This document shows positions 17,811-26,045 of a stretch of DNA of 32,850 bases, in pieces (within the stretch, counting starts at the first letter, position 1; each line of letters opens with the position of its first letter). This DNA is from an uncultured Clostridia bacterium (GTDB taxonomy: Bacteria; Bacillota; Clostridia; TANB77; CAG-508). The notes under the pieces are model-generated. The model worked only from the letters and a program-made list of their open reading frames with translations, ran no database searches and was not told the DNA's origin. The DNA lies in NCBI GenBank assembly GCA_947628845.1, contig CANRBK010000007.1, positions 1-32,850 of the forward strand, given 5' to 3'. Both the position numbers and the translations under genes were made by a program.

Positions 17811-18569
17811 CTAGTTTTCTAATTCGTACATCATAATACTTAAAACATTTAATGCTACAGTTTCTGTTCTTAGTATTCTTTTCCCTAGTGTTATTATTTT
17901 TGCTTGATTTTGTTTTAATAATTCTACATCTTGTGGTTCTAATCCACCTTCTGGTCCGATTACTATTCCTATTTTTATTTTTTTATTTTCTAATATTATG
18001 TTACTTTTTATCTTTTCTATTTGTTCTTTTAAAGTATTTTGTTTTTCATTTTCATATGCTACTAATACTATATCATACTTTTCAATTATTTCACATATTT
18101 TTTTTATATTTATTATATTATTTATTTGAGGTATTATGTCTCTACCGCATTGTTTTGCCGCTACTTCTGATATTTTTTGCCATCTTGCAATTTTTTTATT
18201 TTTATCTTTTTCTTCTAATTTTACAACACATCTTTTCATTTCTACAGGTGTTATGTCATATACTCCTAATTCAACTGATTTTTGTATTATATATTCCATT
18301 TTATCTGCTTTTGGTAATCCTTGAAATATGGTTATTTCTATATTAGATTCCACTTTTTCTTGTATTTTTTGTTTTATTTCACATATTATATTTTCATTGT
18401 TTATATTTTCTATATTGCATAAATAGTTTTCTCCATTTTCACTATTGCATATTTGTAATTCATCACCTATTTTTCCTCTTAATACTTTTTTAATATGTTT
18501 TGTGTCTTGTCCCATTATTATTATTTTATTTTCTTTTATTTGTTCCTCTTTTACAAAAAATTTTGGCAT
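17811..18569 (-). CDS. rsmE: 16S rRNA m3U1498 methyltransferase
   Basis: A 252-residue SPOUT-class enzyme that methylates N3 of U1498 in 16S rRNA. It begins MPKFFV, has the RNA-binding PUA-like domain with HIKKVLRGKIGD (25-36), and the knotted SAM site at VIGPEGGLEP (about 208-217) and LGKRILRTETVALNVLSIM (about 228-246). QGLPKADKMEYIIQKSVELG (about 84-103) is also typical. prmA, the usual upstream partner in Firmicutes, is absent; it is first in its operon with a strong promoter. GGGAG precedes the ATG. Confidence 0.93.
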   Translation of the reverse strand: MPKFFVKEEQIKENKIIIMGQDTKHIKKVLRGKIGDELQICNSENGENYLCNIENINNENIICEIKQKIQEKVESNIEITIFQGLPKADKMEYIIQKSVELGVYDITPVEMKRCVVKLEEKDKNKKIARWQKISEVAAKQCGRDIIPQINNIINIKKICEIIEKYDIVLVAYENEKQNTLKEQIEKIKSNIILENKKIKIGIVIGPEGGLEPQDVELLKQNQAKIITLGKRILRTETVALNVLSIMMYELEN

Positions 18570-18599
18570 TCTTTTGCTCCCTTATCTAATATGTTTTTG

Positions 18600-18628
18600 A
18601 TTATAACATATTTTTGATTTAAATGCAA
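18600..18628 (-). promoter_or_regulatory. Sigma-A promoter of the rsmE-yicC-remA-rpoZ-gmk operon
   Basis: TTGCAT (18623-18628), 17 bases, TATAAT (18600-18605), with TGT before the -10. The -35 box lies in the T-run of the preceding rubrerythrin terminator, so terminator and promoter are packed without a gap. It is 31 bases upstream of the rsmE ATG. Confidence 0.75.
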
Positions 18629-18630
18629 AA

Positions 18631-18673
18631 AGAACCTTAATTCTTTCACAAAAGTGAATAGCTATTAGGTTCT
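18631..18673 (-). terminator. Terminator after rubrerythrin gene
   Basis: On the minus strand AGAACCT pairs with AGGTTCT, with an inner hairpin TTCAC-TTTT-GTGAA inside it, then TTTTTGC. It starts 9 bases after the rubrerythrin stop. The inner and outer stems make a stacked rather than a simple terminator. Confidence 0.72.
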
Positions 18674-18681
18674 CTTATATA

Positions 18682-19221
18682 TTAATAATTTTCAGCTTTT
18701 ACTTCGAAATATGCTTTTGGATGAGCACATACTGGGCAAATTTCTGGAGCATTTTTTCCTATTACAATATGTCCACAATTTCTGCATTTCCAAATTGTAT
18801 CTCCATCTTTGCTAAATACTAGTCCATTTTTTACATTTTCTAATAATTTTAAAAATCTTTGTTCATGTTCTTTTTCTATTTTTCCAACTGCTGAGAATAA
18901 GTATGCGATATGGTCAAATCCTTCCTCTTTTGCTTCTTTTGCCATTCTGTCATACATATCTGTCCATTCATAATTTTCTCCTTCTGCTGCTGCTTTTAAA
19001 TTTTCTTCTGTTGGCTTAATTTCTCCACCTTGTAATAATTTAAACCACATTTTTGCATGTTCTTTTTCATTATCAGCTGTTTCTTGGAATATTGCTGCTA
19101 TTTGCTCATATCCATCTTTTTTTGCTTTACTTGCAAAATATGTATATTTATTTCTTGCTTGTGATTCACCTGCAAATGCTTCCATTAAATTTTTTTCTGT
19201 TTTTGAACCTTTTAATTCCAT
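18682..19221 (-). CDS. Rubrerythrin
   Basis: A 179-residue non-haem di-iron protein that reduces hydrogen peroxide in anaerobes. The four-helix domain carries the iron ligands in AGESQARNKY (16-25), ETADNEKEHAKMW (47-59) and IEKEHEQRF (about 114-122). The C-terminal rubredoxin-like domain has CRNCGH and CPVCAHP (about 145-168), with the usual CxxC pairs. The length is close to the standard form. AGGAGG precedes the ATG. It has its own promoter and terminator, so it is a monocistronic stress gene between gltX and the rsmE operon. Confidence 0.95.
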   Translation of the reverse strand: MELKGSKTEKNLMEAFAGESQARNKYTYFASKAKKDGYEQIAAIFQETADNEKEHAKMWFKLLQGGEIKPTEENLKAAAEGENYEWTDMYDRMAKEAKEEGFDHIAYLFSAVGKIEKEHEQRFLKLLENVKNGLVFSKDGDTIWKCRNCGHIVIGKNAPEICPVCAHPKAYFEVKAENY

Positions 19222-19259
19222 AATAATACCTCCTAATATTTAATTTTTTAATCTTCAAT

Positions 19260-19288
19260 AGTTTATATTTTTAATATTTATTTGTCAA
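19260..19288 (-). promoter_or_regulatory. Promoter of the rubrerythrin gene
   Basis: TTGACA (19283-19288) lies inside the last codons of gltX, and TAAACT (19260-19265) follows after 17 bases. The -35 is perfect and the -10 matches four of six consensus bases. No PerR-box could be identified with confidence. Confidence 0.5.
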
Positions 19289-20939
19289 GATTTTTTATTG
19301 CATTTTTAAATCTTTTTTCCATTTTATCTTTTCCTAAAACTCGCATTATCTCATACATATCTGGTGTGTTAGTTCTCTTTGTTAATGCGACTCTTAATAC
19401 TGTACTTACATCTCCAACATGTGCTTTATACATATCTGGATTTGCTTTAAATTCTTTTACTTCTTTAGCATATCCTAATTCTCCGGCTAATTCTTTTATT
19501 TTATCGAACCATGTTTGTTTATCATCATTTGCATTATAATATTTTTCAATATACAATTCTAATATTTTCTTAATATCTTCTTTTTGGTTTATTACTTGAT
19601 AAGGATATTCACTTGTGTCTTTTTCAAATATTTCATCATACATATATGAAATATTATCTTTTACATCTGACCATTTTGAAATATCTTTTCTTGGTTTAGA
19701 ATTTCCTCTTTCTATCCCAAATACTTTTAATGCATAATCTTTATCTTCTAATATTAAAGCTAGTTTTTCATCATATTTTTTAGCCCATGACATAGCATTT
19801 TCATAAACTTCTTCAGCTGTCATTTTTGATATAACTATTTTTGCTACATCTAATAGTTTTATCATATCAAATAATGCACCACTTACACTCATTTTATTTA
19901 ATTGTAGTTCAAATTCATCCATAGATTTGTCTGGATTTGCTCTCCTCCAATTTTCAAATGTTGAATTTGCTATATTTAGTAAATATTCTTTCACCGCTTC
20001 TGATGGTATTCCTTCTTCTGCATAATAACTTACTGCTGCTTCTGGGTCTTTTCTTTTGCTTAATTTTCTTTTATTTCCTTCATCATTTTTCATTATTGGT
20101 GCTATATGTGCATATTTTGGTGCTTTGAAGCCTAATTCTTGAAATAATTGTAAATGTAATGGTACAGATGATAGCCATTCGTCTCCTCTTATTACATGCG
20201 TTGTTCTCATTAAGTGATCATCAATAGCATGTGCAAAGTGATATGTTGGAAGTCCATCTGCTTTTATTATTACTATATCTTGGTCATTTTCTGGGAAATC
20301 TACATTTCCTTTTATTACATCATGATGTTTTATTTTTCTGTCTTCTCTACCTGGTGATTTAAATCTTATTATATATTTTTCTCCATTTTTAATTCTTTCA
20401 ATGGCTTCTTCTATTGTTACATTTCTACATTTAGCCCATACCCCATAATAACCTGGTCTTATTTTGGCATTTTCTTGCTTTGTTCTTATTTCTTCGACTT
20501 CTTCTGGTGAACAAAAACATGGATAGGCTTTTCCTTGTTCTATTAAATATTTTGCATATGCTTGATATATTTCTTTTCTTTGGCTTTGTTTATATGGTGC
20601 ATAGTTTCCTTTTCCTTCATTTTCAGAAATCATACCTTCATCTGGTTCAAATCCAAATTCTTTTAGAGATTCTACTATTCCTACTATTCCATTTTCAACT
20701 TCTCTTTTTTGGTCTGTATCCTCAATTCTTAGAAAAAATACTCCTCCTGTTTGAGTTGCTAATTTTCTTGCTATTAACCCTTGATACAAGCCTCCTATAT
20801 GTACAAATCCAGTTGGGCTAGGTGCAAATCTTGTTACAATAGCTCCTTCTGGTAAATTTCTTTCTGGATATTTTTCTTCGTAATATGATATTTCCTTTGC
20901 ATCTGGAAATATTAAATCCGCTAAATCTTTTCTCTCCAT
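19278..20939 (-). CDS. gltX: Glutamyl-tRNA synthetase
   Basis: A 553-residue class I synthetase that charges tRNA-Glu. The HIGH-type motif is in APSPTGFVHIGG (residues about 39-50), the zinc or acceptor region contains CFCSPEE (about 141-147), HVIRGDEW and IDDHL precede the KMSKS-type KLSKRKD (about 291-297). The C-terminal anticodon-binding part is the longer clostridial type, rather than the shorter 480-residue type. A leader of about 125 bases with a large inverted repeat precedes AGGAGG and the ATG. No GatCAB gene is in the window, so discriminating or not cannot be said. Confidence 0.94.
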   Translation of the reverse strand: MERKDLADLIFPDAKEISYYEEKYPERNLPEGAIVTRFAPSPTGFVHIGGLYQGLIARKLATQTGGVFFLRIEDTDQKREVENGIVGIVESLKEFGFEPDEGMISENEGKGNYAPYKQSQRKEIYQAYAKYLIEQGKAYPCFCSPEEVEEIRTKQENAKIRPGYYGVWAKCRNVTIEEAIERIKNGEKYIIRFKSPGREDRKIKHHDVIKGNVDFPENDQDIVIIKADGLPTYHFAHAIDDHLMRTTHVIRGDEWLSSVPLHLQLFQELGFKAPKYAHIAPIMKNDEGNKRKLSKRKDPEAAVSYYAEEGIPSEAVKEYLLNIANSTFENWRRANPDKSMDEFELQLNKMSVSGALFDMIKLLDVAKIVISKMTAEEVYENAMSWAKKYDEKLALILEDKDYALKVFGIERGNSKPRKDISKWSDVKDNISYMYDEIFEKDTSEYPYQVINQKEDIKKILELYIEKYYNANDDKQTWFDKIKELAGELGYAKEVKEFKANPDMYKAHVGDVSTVLRVALTKRTNTPDMYEIMRVLGKDKMEKRFKNAIKNLDK

Positions 20940-20966
20940 TACTTTCCTCCTAATATTTTTTATTAT

Positions 20967-21050
20967 AATGTTAATATATAAATATTTTAAAGAAAGACCT
21001 AATGGTAGACCACAGATATGTTTTTCTGAAAATATTTATATATTAACATT
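20967..21050. repeat. 84-bp inverted repeat in the gltX leader
   Basis: Two perfectly complementary 22-base arms (20967-20988 and 21029-21050, each beginning or ending AATGTTAATATATAAA) flank a 40-base centre containing TGGTAGACCA. Inside the arms AGAAA/TTTCT pairing can extend the stem. TAT stands just outside both arms. It lies downstream of the minus-strand gltX promoter, so it would form a long hairpin in the gltX leader RNA. It could be a regulatory leader or a relic miniature inverted-repeat element. No T-box consensus was found in it. Confidence 0.8.
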
Positions 21051-21070
21051 TATGATTATTAAGCAATATT

Positions 21071-21099
21071 ATTGTACACTAAATTTGTCAAAAGTGCAA
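21071..21099 (-). promoter_or_regulatory. gltX: Promoter of gltX
   Basis: On the minus strand TTGCAC (21094-21099), 17 bases, TACAAT (21071-21076). Transcription would start near 21064 and give a leader of about 125 bases holding the inverted repeat. It overlaps the plus-strand promoter of the U32 gene. Confidence 0.55.
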
Positions 21100-21113
21100 T
21101 AAAATGTTATAAT
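21085..21113 (+). promoter_or_regulatory. Promoter of the U32-family gene
   Basis: TTGTCA (21085-21090), 17 bases, TATAAT (21108-21113), with TGT before the -10. The likely start near 21120 leaves a very short leader: the CGGAGG ribosome site begins at once and the ATG is at 21133. Confidence 0.7.
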
Positions 21114-21132
21114 TTGCTCGGAGGATTTTACA

Positions 21133-23537
21133 ATGATAGATTTACTATCTCCCGTTGGAGATTTTGAATGTTTAAAAGCAGCTGTTCAAAATGGAGCTAA
21201 TAGTGTGTATTTTGGTGCAGACTTATTTAGTGCTAGAGCATTTGCTTCTAATTTTGATTTAGAAAATCTAGAAAAAGCAATAATATATGCAAAAACTCAT
21301 GGTGTAAAAACTAATTTAACTTTAAATACTCTAATAAAAGATAATGAATTTAATGATGCTTTTGAACTTGCTAAAAAGGCTTATGAATTTGGAATTGATG
21401 CAATTATTGTTCAAGATTTAGGTTTAGCTAAACAACTTATAAAGTATTTTCCTGACTTACCTATTCATGCAAGTACACAAATGTCTATACACAATCTTCA
21501 AGGTGTTTTAAAAATGCAAGAATTAGGCTTCAAAAGAGTTGTTTTAGCTCGTGAACTTTCAATTCAAGAAATTGAATATATATGTCAAAATTCTGATATA
21601 GAAATTGAATGTTTTATACATGGTGCATTATGTATTTCTTATTCAGGTCAATGTCTATTTTCTAGTATGATTGGAGGTCGTTCTGGTAATCGTGGAAAAT
21701 GTGCTCAAGCTTGTAGGCTTCCTTATGAATTATTAGAAAATGATAAAAAAATTGATAGTGGGCATCTTTTAAGTCCTCGTGATTTATGTGGACTTGATTT
21801 TATCCCGAATTTAATAAATGCTGGTGTTACATGTTTAAAAATTGAAGGAAGAATGAAAAATCCTGAATATGTTGCAATTGTTACTAATATTTATAGAAAA
21901 TATATTGATTTGGCTGAATCAAGTCAAAAATATGTAGTCGATGAAACTGATAGAAAAACTTTGTTACAAGCATTTAATAGAGGTATGTCATCAACTGGCC
22001 ATCTATCTAATGAGCCTAATAAAAACTTAATTTTCAAAGATAAGCCTAATAATATGGGATTACTTTTAGGTAAAGTTGAAAAATATAATAAAACTAAAGG
22101 TTATATTACAATAAAACTTAAAGAACCTATCGAGATTGGAGATACTATTTCTTTAGAAAAAGAAGATGGTACTTATAATGTTTCTGAATTGATGTTTAAA
22201 GGTAAAAATATTAAAGTAACTCAAATAGGTCAAACGATTACTATTGGTAGGATGAAAGGAAATATCAATTTAGGAGATAAAATATTTAAAATATCTTCTA
22301 AAAAATTAAATTCCATTGCTCAAGAAAGTATAAAGAATGAACATAGAAAGATTACATTAAATTGTAAAATTACTATTAAAAACAAGAAAACTATAAAATT
22401 AAATGTGACTTCAGCAAACGATATTGATATTTATGATGGTCTGAATATAAATTGTGAATCTGATATTATTCCTGATATTGCTAAAAATAAACCATTGGAA
22501 AAAGAAAGAGTTTTAACTCAATTAAATAAAACTCATGATTCAATGTATGAATTTAAAAATATCAATATTGAATTAGATGATGGTCTTTTTTTACCAAAAA
22601 TAAGTGTTCTAAATGAACTTAGAAGAACAGCTTTAGATTTAGTTTACAATTTTGCTGTAAATAATATCAAAAGAAGTTGTAAAGTAACTAACCATGATAA
22701 ATTAAAAAATGAATCTCCATCATGTAAAAGACAATTGTCTGTTTTGCTAAATATTTTGAATATTAATTTTGATTATTCAAAATTAGAAAATATAGATAAT
22801 ATTTATATTCCTTTAAATTATTTTTTTAGTAAAAAATACTCTAATATTATTTATACTTTAAGTCAAAAATTTAATTTATATATTTACATGCCTACAATAC
22901 TAAAAGCTAATTATAGTAATTTGTTTTATAATAATATTGAAAAAAACATTCAAAAATATAATATTAAAGGATTTGTAATTTCTAATATTTCTAATTTAAA
23001 ATTGTTAGAAGATTTAGGTAATAATTTTAATTTAATTGCTAATTATACTTTTAATATTTTTAATAAATACTCTGTTAATGAATTAAAACAATTAGGTATT
23101 ACAAGATTTACAATTTCACCAGAATCTGATAAAAACATCTTAGAAAATCTTTGTCGGTCGGAAATTGTTCTTTACCTAGTGAATTAATTATTTATGGAAA
23201 TACTCCTTTAATGAATATTAATTATTGTTTAACTGGAAAATCTAATAAATGTTACCCAACTTGTACTTCTAAATGTAACTCTAATAATAAGTACTATTTA
23301 AAAGATAGATTGAATTTAAATTTTAGAATTTTATTTGATAACTTTCAAACTATTTCTACTATATATAATAGCAAAATTACTTCTATGAAAACAGACGAAT
23401 TTAAGCCTAACATTTTAAGATTGGATTTTATAGATGAAGATATAGATAAAATCAATTATATTATTAAACAAGTTATATCTGGTAATAGATTGGAAGGAAA
23501 AGAATATACAAATGGCAATTTAAATAGAGAAATATAA
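21133..23537 (+). pseudogene. Peptidase U32-family protein, frameshifted
   Basis: The first frame runs 21133-23187 (684 residues) and carries the U32 domain: LLSPVGDFECLKAAVQNGAN (4-23), FIHGALCISYSGQCLFSS (about 161-178), NRGKCAQACRLPYEL and LKIEGRMKNPEYV. The rest of the family's C-terminal region (SLPSELIIYGNTPLMNINYC, then CYPTCTSKCN and YYLKDR) continues in another frame up to 23537. One base lost near 23160, probably in an A-run, restores NLCRSENCSLPSE. So the intact protein would be about 800 residues. U32 proteins of this kind are linked to RNA hydroxylation (RlhA/TrhP) or to collagenase activity; the substrate is unclear. It may be a sequencing error or a real break. Confidence 0.85.
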
Positions 23538-23540
23538 ACA

Positions 23541-23577
23541 AAAAATTACTCATGAAATTATAATATGAGTAATTTTT
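23541..23577. terminator. Bidirectional terminator between U32 gene and RNHCP gene
   Basis: A perfect 13-base stem (AAAAATTACTCAT with ATGAGTAATTTTT) and 11-base loop lies between the convergent genes. The stem has a T-run at its 3' end on both strands, so it can stop transcription from both sides. Confidence 0.8.
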
Positions 23578-23587
23578 CTATTATTAC

Positions 23588-23905
23588 TTAAACTTGTCTA
23601 CTACTTAAATCAATTAATAAATCCATATTATCATCTTTTGCAGCTTTATTTTTTCTAATTGCTCCACATTTTTTACACTTAAAAACAATTATATATCCTT
23701 TTTTTCCATTTATTTCCATACTTACTGGTTCTAAATCCCCATGGCATTGTTCTGCTCTATCTCCTGGATTTTTATCTACATGTTTTGAGTGTAAACAATA
23801 TAGGCAATGGTTTCTGCATGAATATCCAAGTTTTGGGACTTTTTTTCCACAATTATCACATATAAATTCTTCATCAATTTCCGTAAATTTACTATTATTT
23901 AACAT
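23588..23905 (-). CDS. RNHCP-domain zinc-ribbon protein
   Basis: A 105-residue protein named by its motif: SCRNHCLYCLHSKHVD (29-44) carries the RNHCP-type signature, with CDNCGKKVP (16-24) before it and FKCKKCGAIRKNK (about 75-87) after it. Six to eight cysteines in CxxC pairs suggest two zinc sites. The family has no proven function. The 17 bases between its ATG and the palindromic element leave no room for an ordinary promoter, so it is read through from the nucleoside kinase gene or from a promoter in the element. AAAGGA precedes the ATG. Confidence 0.88.
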   Translation of the reverse strand: MLNNSKFTEIDEEFICDNCGKKVPKLGYSCRNHCLYCLHSKHVDKNPGDRAEQCHGDLEPVSMEINGKKGYIIVFKCKKCGAIRKNKAAKDDNMDLLIDLSSRQV

Positions 23906-23922
23906 ATTATTTCCTTTCTATC

Positions 23923-24045
23923 AAAGTGACCCAAAAGGGACGTTGACCCAAAAGGGACGTTTACTTGTGGGTCACTTTTTTTTATATAAAGAATGACCCA
24001 CAAGTAAACGTCCCTTTTGGGTCAACGTCCCTTTTGGGTCACTTT
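23923..24045. repeat. Palindromic element, copy A (123 bp)
   Basis: Two perfect 52-base complementary arms (23923-23974 and 23994-24045) flank a 19-base AT loop. Each arm holds a 17-base unit (GACCCAAAAGGGACGTT) twice in tandem, the second followed by TACTTGTGGGTCA. The element starts 17 bases before the RNHCP ATG and ends 3 bases from the kinase stop codon. A second copy lies at 32687-32775. It resembles REP-like or miniature mobile palindromes that are moved in trans by Y1 (TnpA/RAYT) transposases, but no transposase is in the window. Confidence 0.9.
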
Positions 24046-24048
24046 TCT

Positions 24049-25692
24049 TTAATGCAAATCAAATGTCCCTCCTCCCAAAAATTCTTTTAATAATGAATTA
24101 TTTGGTACATATTCATTAGGTATTGGTTTAAAATATTTTAACATATTTATTAATCTTTGTGCTTCTGCATATTCTTTATAATCTCTACTTATTTCTTGTA
24201 ATAATCGCATTGCTATTTCTTTTAATGCACTTAATTCATATATTAATGATGTGTTGAATATTTTATCTGCATCTTCTTGAAATGGAAATATATTTTTTTC
24301 TTCTCCTCCAGTCACTTTATGCCATGTATTTAATGTATGTATTGCTGAATATCCTCTAAATTGATAGTCTCTTACTATTCTTCTTATTAGTCTTGTATCT
24401 GTAGTTGAAATTCTATTATATCTATCCATATTTAGTACTGTTAATGCACTTATATATATTTTATATTTTTGTTCTTTAGCAATTTGGCTTGTTAATTTAT
24501 CATTTAGGCAATGTATTCCTTCTATTACTAATATTTCATCTGATGCTAATTTTAATTTTTTACCATTATATCTTTTGGTTCCTACATGAAAATCAAATTC
24601 TGGCATTTCTATTTCTTCGCCATTTAGTAACTTTACGAGATGTTCATTAAATAATTTTAAATCTATTGCCTCTATACATTCAAAATTATATTCTCCATTT
24701 TCATCTCTAGGTGTATCTTGTCTTTCTACAAAATAATTATCTACTGATATTGTTACTGGTTTTAAGCCATTTAGCCTTAATTGAATTCCCAATCTTTGTG
24801 CAAATGTTGTTTTTCCAGATGATGATGGTCCTGCTATTAATACCATTTTTACATTTTTCCTATTGGCTATATCATCTGCTATATTTGCTATCTTTTTTTC
24901 ATGCAATGCTTCTGCTAACATTATTACATCTTTTATTCTATCTTCTGCTATTGCTTTATTTAATTTGTATACTGTATTTACATCTAATACTGAATGTATT
25001 TTTTCAAATTCTTCTAATGCCCATGCTAATTTTTTAGTTTCTTTAAATTCTGGCAATTCTGTTGGTTTTTTTGAGCTTGGATATCTAATTAAAAAGCCTT
25101 CTTCATATGGTACTACATCAAATTTTTGTATTACTCCTGTTCTGTTTGCTAATACCCCATAACAATAATTGTAATATTCTTGACAATAATACATATATAT
25201 TATATCGTTTTCTTTAAAATCATATTGTAACCTTCCCTTTGATGTATTTGTTTCTTCATAAAATTTTTGTGCCTCAGCTTTTGTCATTTCAACTTTTTTT
25301 ATTTCTAAATCAGCATCTATTATTTCTTTCATTTTTTCTTTTAAATTTTTTATGAATTCTTTTGTTATTGGTAGGTTATCACATTTACAAAACATTGCAT
25401 TTCCTAATTGATATTCTACAGTTATTTTTTCTTTTGGATATAAAGTTTCTAGTGCTTTTCCCATTATATACACAAGTGTTCTTCTGTAAATTTTCATTCC
25501 TTCTTTTGAAGATGTATCTATTAATTGTATCTTTGCATCTTCTTTTATTTTTGTATCTAAATTTTTATATTCATTATTATATATGCATCCTATAACTTCA
25601 TATTTATTTTTTTCTATTTCTTTTTTTAATACTTCTGATACTTTTTGTTCATAATCAACTTTTATTTTCTTTCTGTTATATTGTACTTCCAT
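24049..25692 (-). CDS. Nucleoside kinase with TGS and tRNA-synthetase-like SAD domains
   Basis: A 547-residue protein related to uridine kinase. Residues 1-60 are TGS-like, and about 60-220 resemble the second additional domain of threonyl-tRNA synthetase. A kinase domain follows: Walker A AGPSSSGKTTFAQRLG (about 284-299), SVDNYFV, then FDFHVGTKRYNGKKL and VIEGIHCLND (about 388-397). This arrangement is conserved in Clostridia and annotated as nucleoside kinase; whether the substrate is uridine is unproven. AGGAGG precedes the ATG. Its promoter is at 25722-25750, and the palindromic element begins just after the stop. Confidence 0.9.
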   Translation of the reverse strand: MEVQYNRKKIKVDYEQKVSEVLKKEIEKNKYEVIGCIYNNEYKNLDTKIKEDAKIQLIDTSSKEGMKIYRRTLVYIMGKALETLYPKEKITVEYQLGNAMFCKCDNLPITKEFIKNLKEKMKEIIDADLEIKKVEMTKAEAQKFYEETNTSKGRLQYDFKENDIIYMYYCQEYYNYCYGVLANRTGVIQKFDVVPYEEGFLIRYPSSKKPTELPEFKETKKLAWALEEFEKIHSVLDVNTVYKLNKAIAEDRIKDVIMLAEALHEKKIANIADDIANRKNVKMVLIAGPSSSGKTTFAQRLGIQLRLNGLKPVTISVDNYFVERQDTPRDENGEYNFECIEAIDLKLFNEHLVKLLNGEEIEMPEFDFHVGTKRYNGKKLKLASDEILVIEGIHCLNDKLTSQIAKEQKYKIYISALTVLNMDRYNRISTTDTRLIRRIVRDYQFRGYSAIHTLNTWHKVTGGEEKNIFPFQEDADKIFNTSLIYELSALKEIAMRLLQEISRDYKEYAEAQRLINMLKYFKPIPNEYVPNNSLLKEFLGGGTFDLH

Positions 25693-25721
25693 ACTAATTT
25701 CCTCCTTTGTTTATCTTTTTT

Positions 25722-25750
25722 ATTTTATATTAATTTTTGCTTTTAGTCAA
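25722..25750 (-). promoter_or_regulatory. Promoter of the nucleoside kinase gene
   Basis: TTGACT (25745-25750), 17 bases, TAAAAT (25722-25727), 30 bases upstream of the kinase ATG. Confidence 0.6.
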
Positions 25751-25818
25751 ATTTTTGAGTTATATTTAATTTTATTCTGGATATAATTTTATTAAATATA
25801 TTTATAGGAGTTGATATT

Positions 25819-26007
25819 ATGGATTTACAAAGAGTTCATTCTATTTTAAATAATAAAGAAAAATGTGATATTTTCTATAACGATAGACCTGTTTGGATTC
25901 AAGGTATTGATGATACTAATGATATAGCTAAAGTTGGCTTTGTTGATAATTTTGAAGAAAAAGATGTTTATGTACAAGATTTATATGAAAAAGATTTATA
26001 TAATTAA
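25819..26007 (+). CDS. sspH: H-type small acid-soluble spore protein
   Basis: A 62-residue protein with the SspH pattern: MDLQRVHSIL (1-10), DIFYNDRPVWIQGIDD (17-32), a TARV/AKVG-like strand (AKVGFVD, 37-43) and an acidic tail. H-type SASPs are small proteins packed in the spore core late in sporulation. This supports a spore-forming host. AGGAG lies 8 bases before the ATG. A sporulation sigma (SigG-type) promoter is expected; GATATAAT at about 25778-25785 could serve as a -10, but I could not place a matching -35. It stands alone on the plus strand and ends in its own terminator. Confidence 0.88.
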   Translation: MDLQRVHSILNNKEKCDIFYNDRPVWIQGIDDTNDIAKVGFVDNFEEKDVYVQDLYEKDLYN

Positions 26008-26010
26008 ATT

Positions 26011-26041
26011 AGGACCATCCATATTGGATGATCCTTTCTTT
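26011..26041 (+). terminator. Terminator after sspH
   Basis: AGGACCATCC pairs with GGATGATCCT with one C-A mismatch over a 5-base loop, then TTCTTT. It starts 3 bases after the sspH stop. Confidence 0.8.
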
Positions 26042-26045
26042 AGAT

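Noticed and set aside
20967-21132. T-box riboswitch in front of gltX
   Set aside because: The leader has a large hairpin but no AGGGTGGNACCGCG core and no terminator/antiterminator pair.
23923-24045. CRISPR array, because of repeated GACCC...GGGACGTT units
   Set aside because: The units are directly adjacent, without spacers, and are arranged as an inverted pair.
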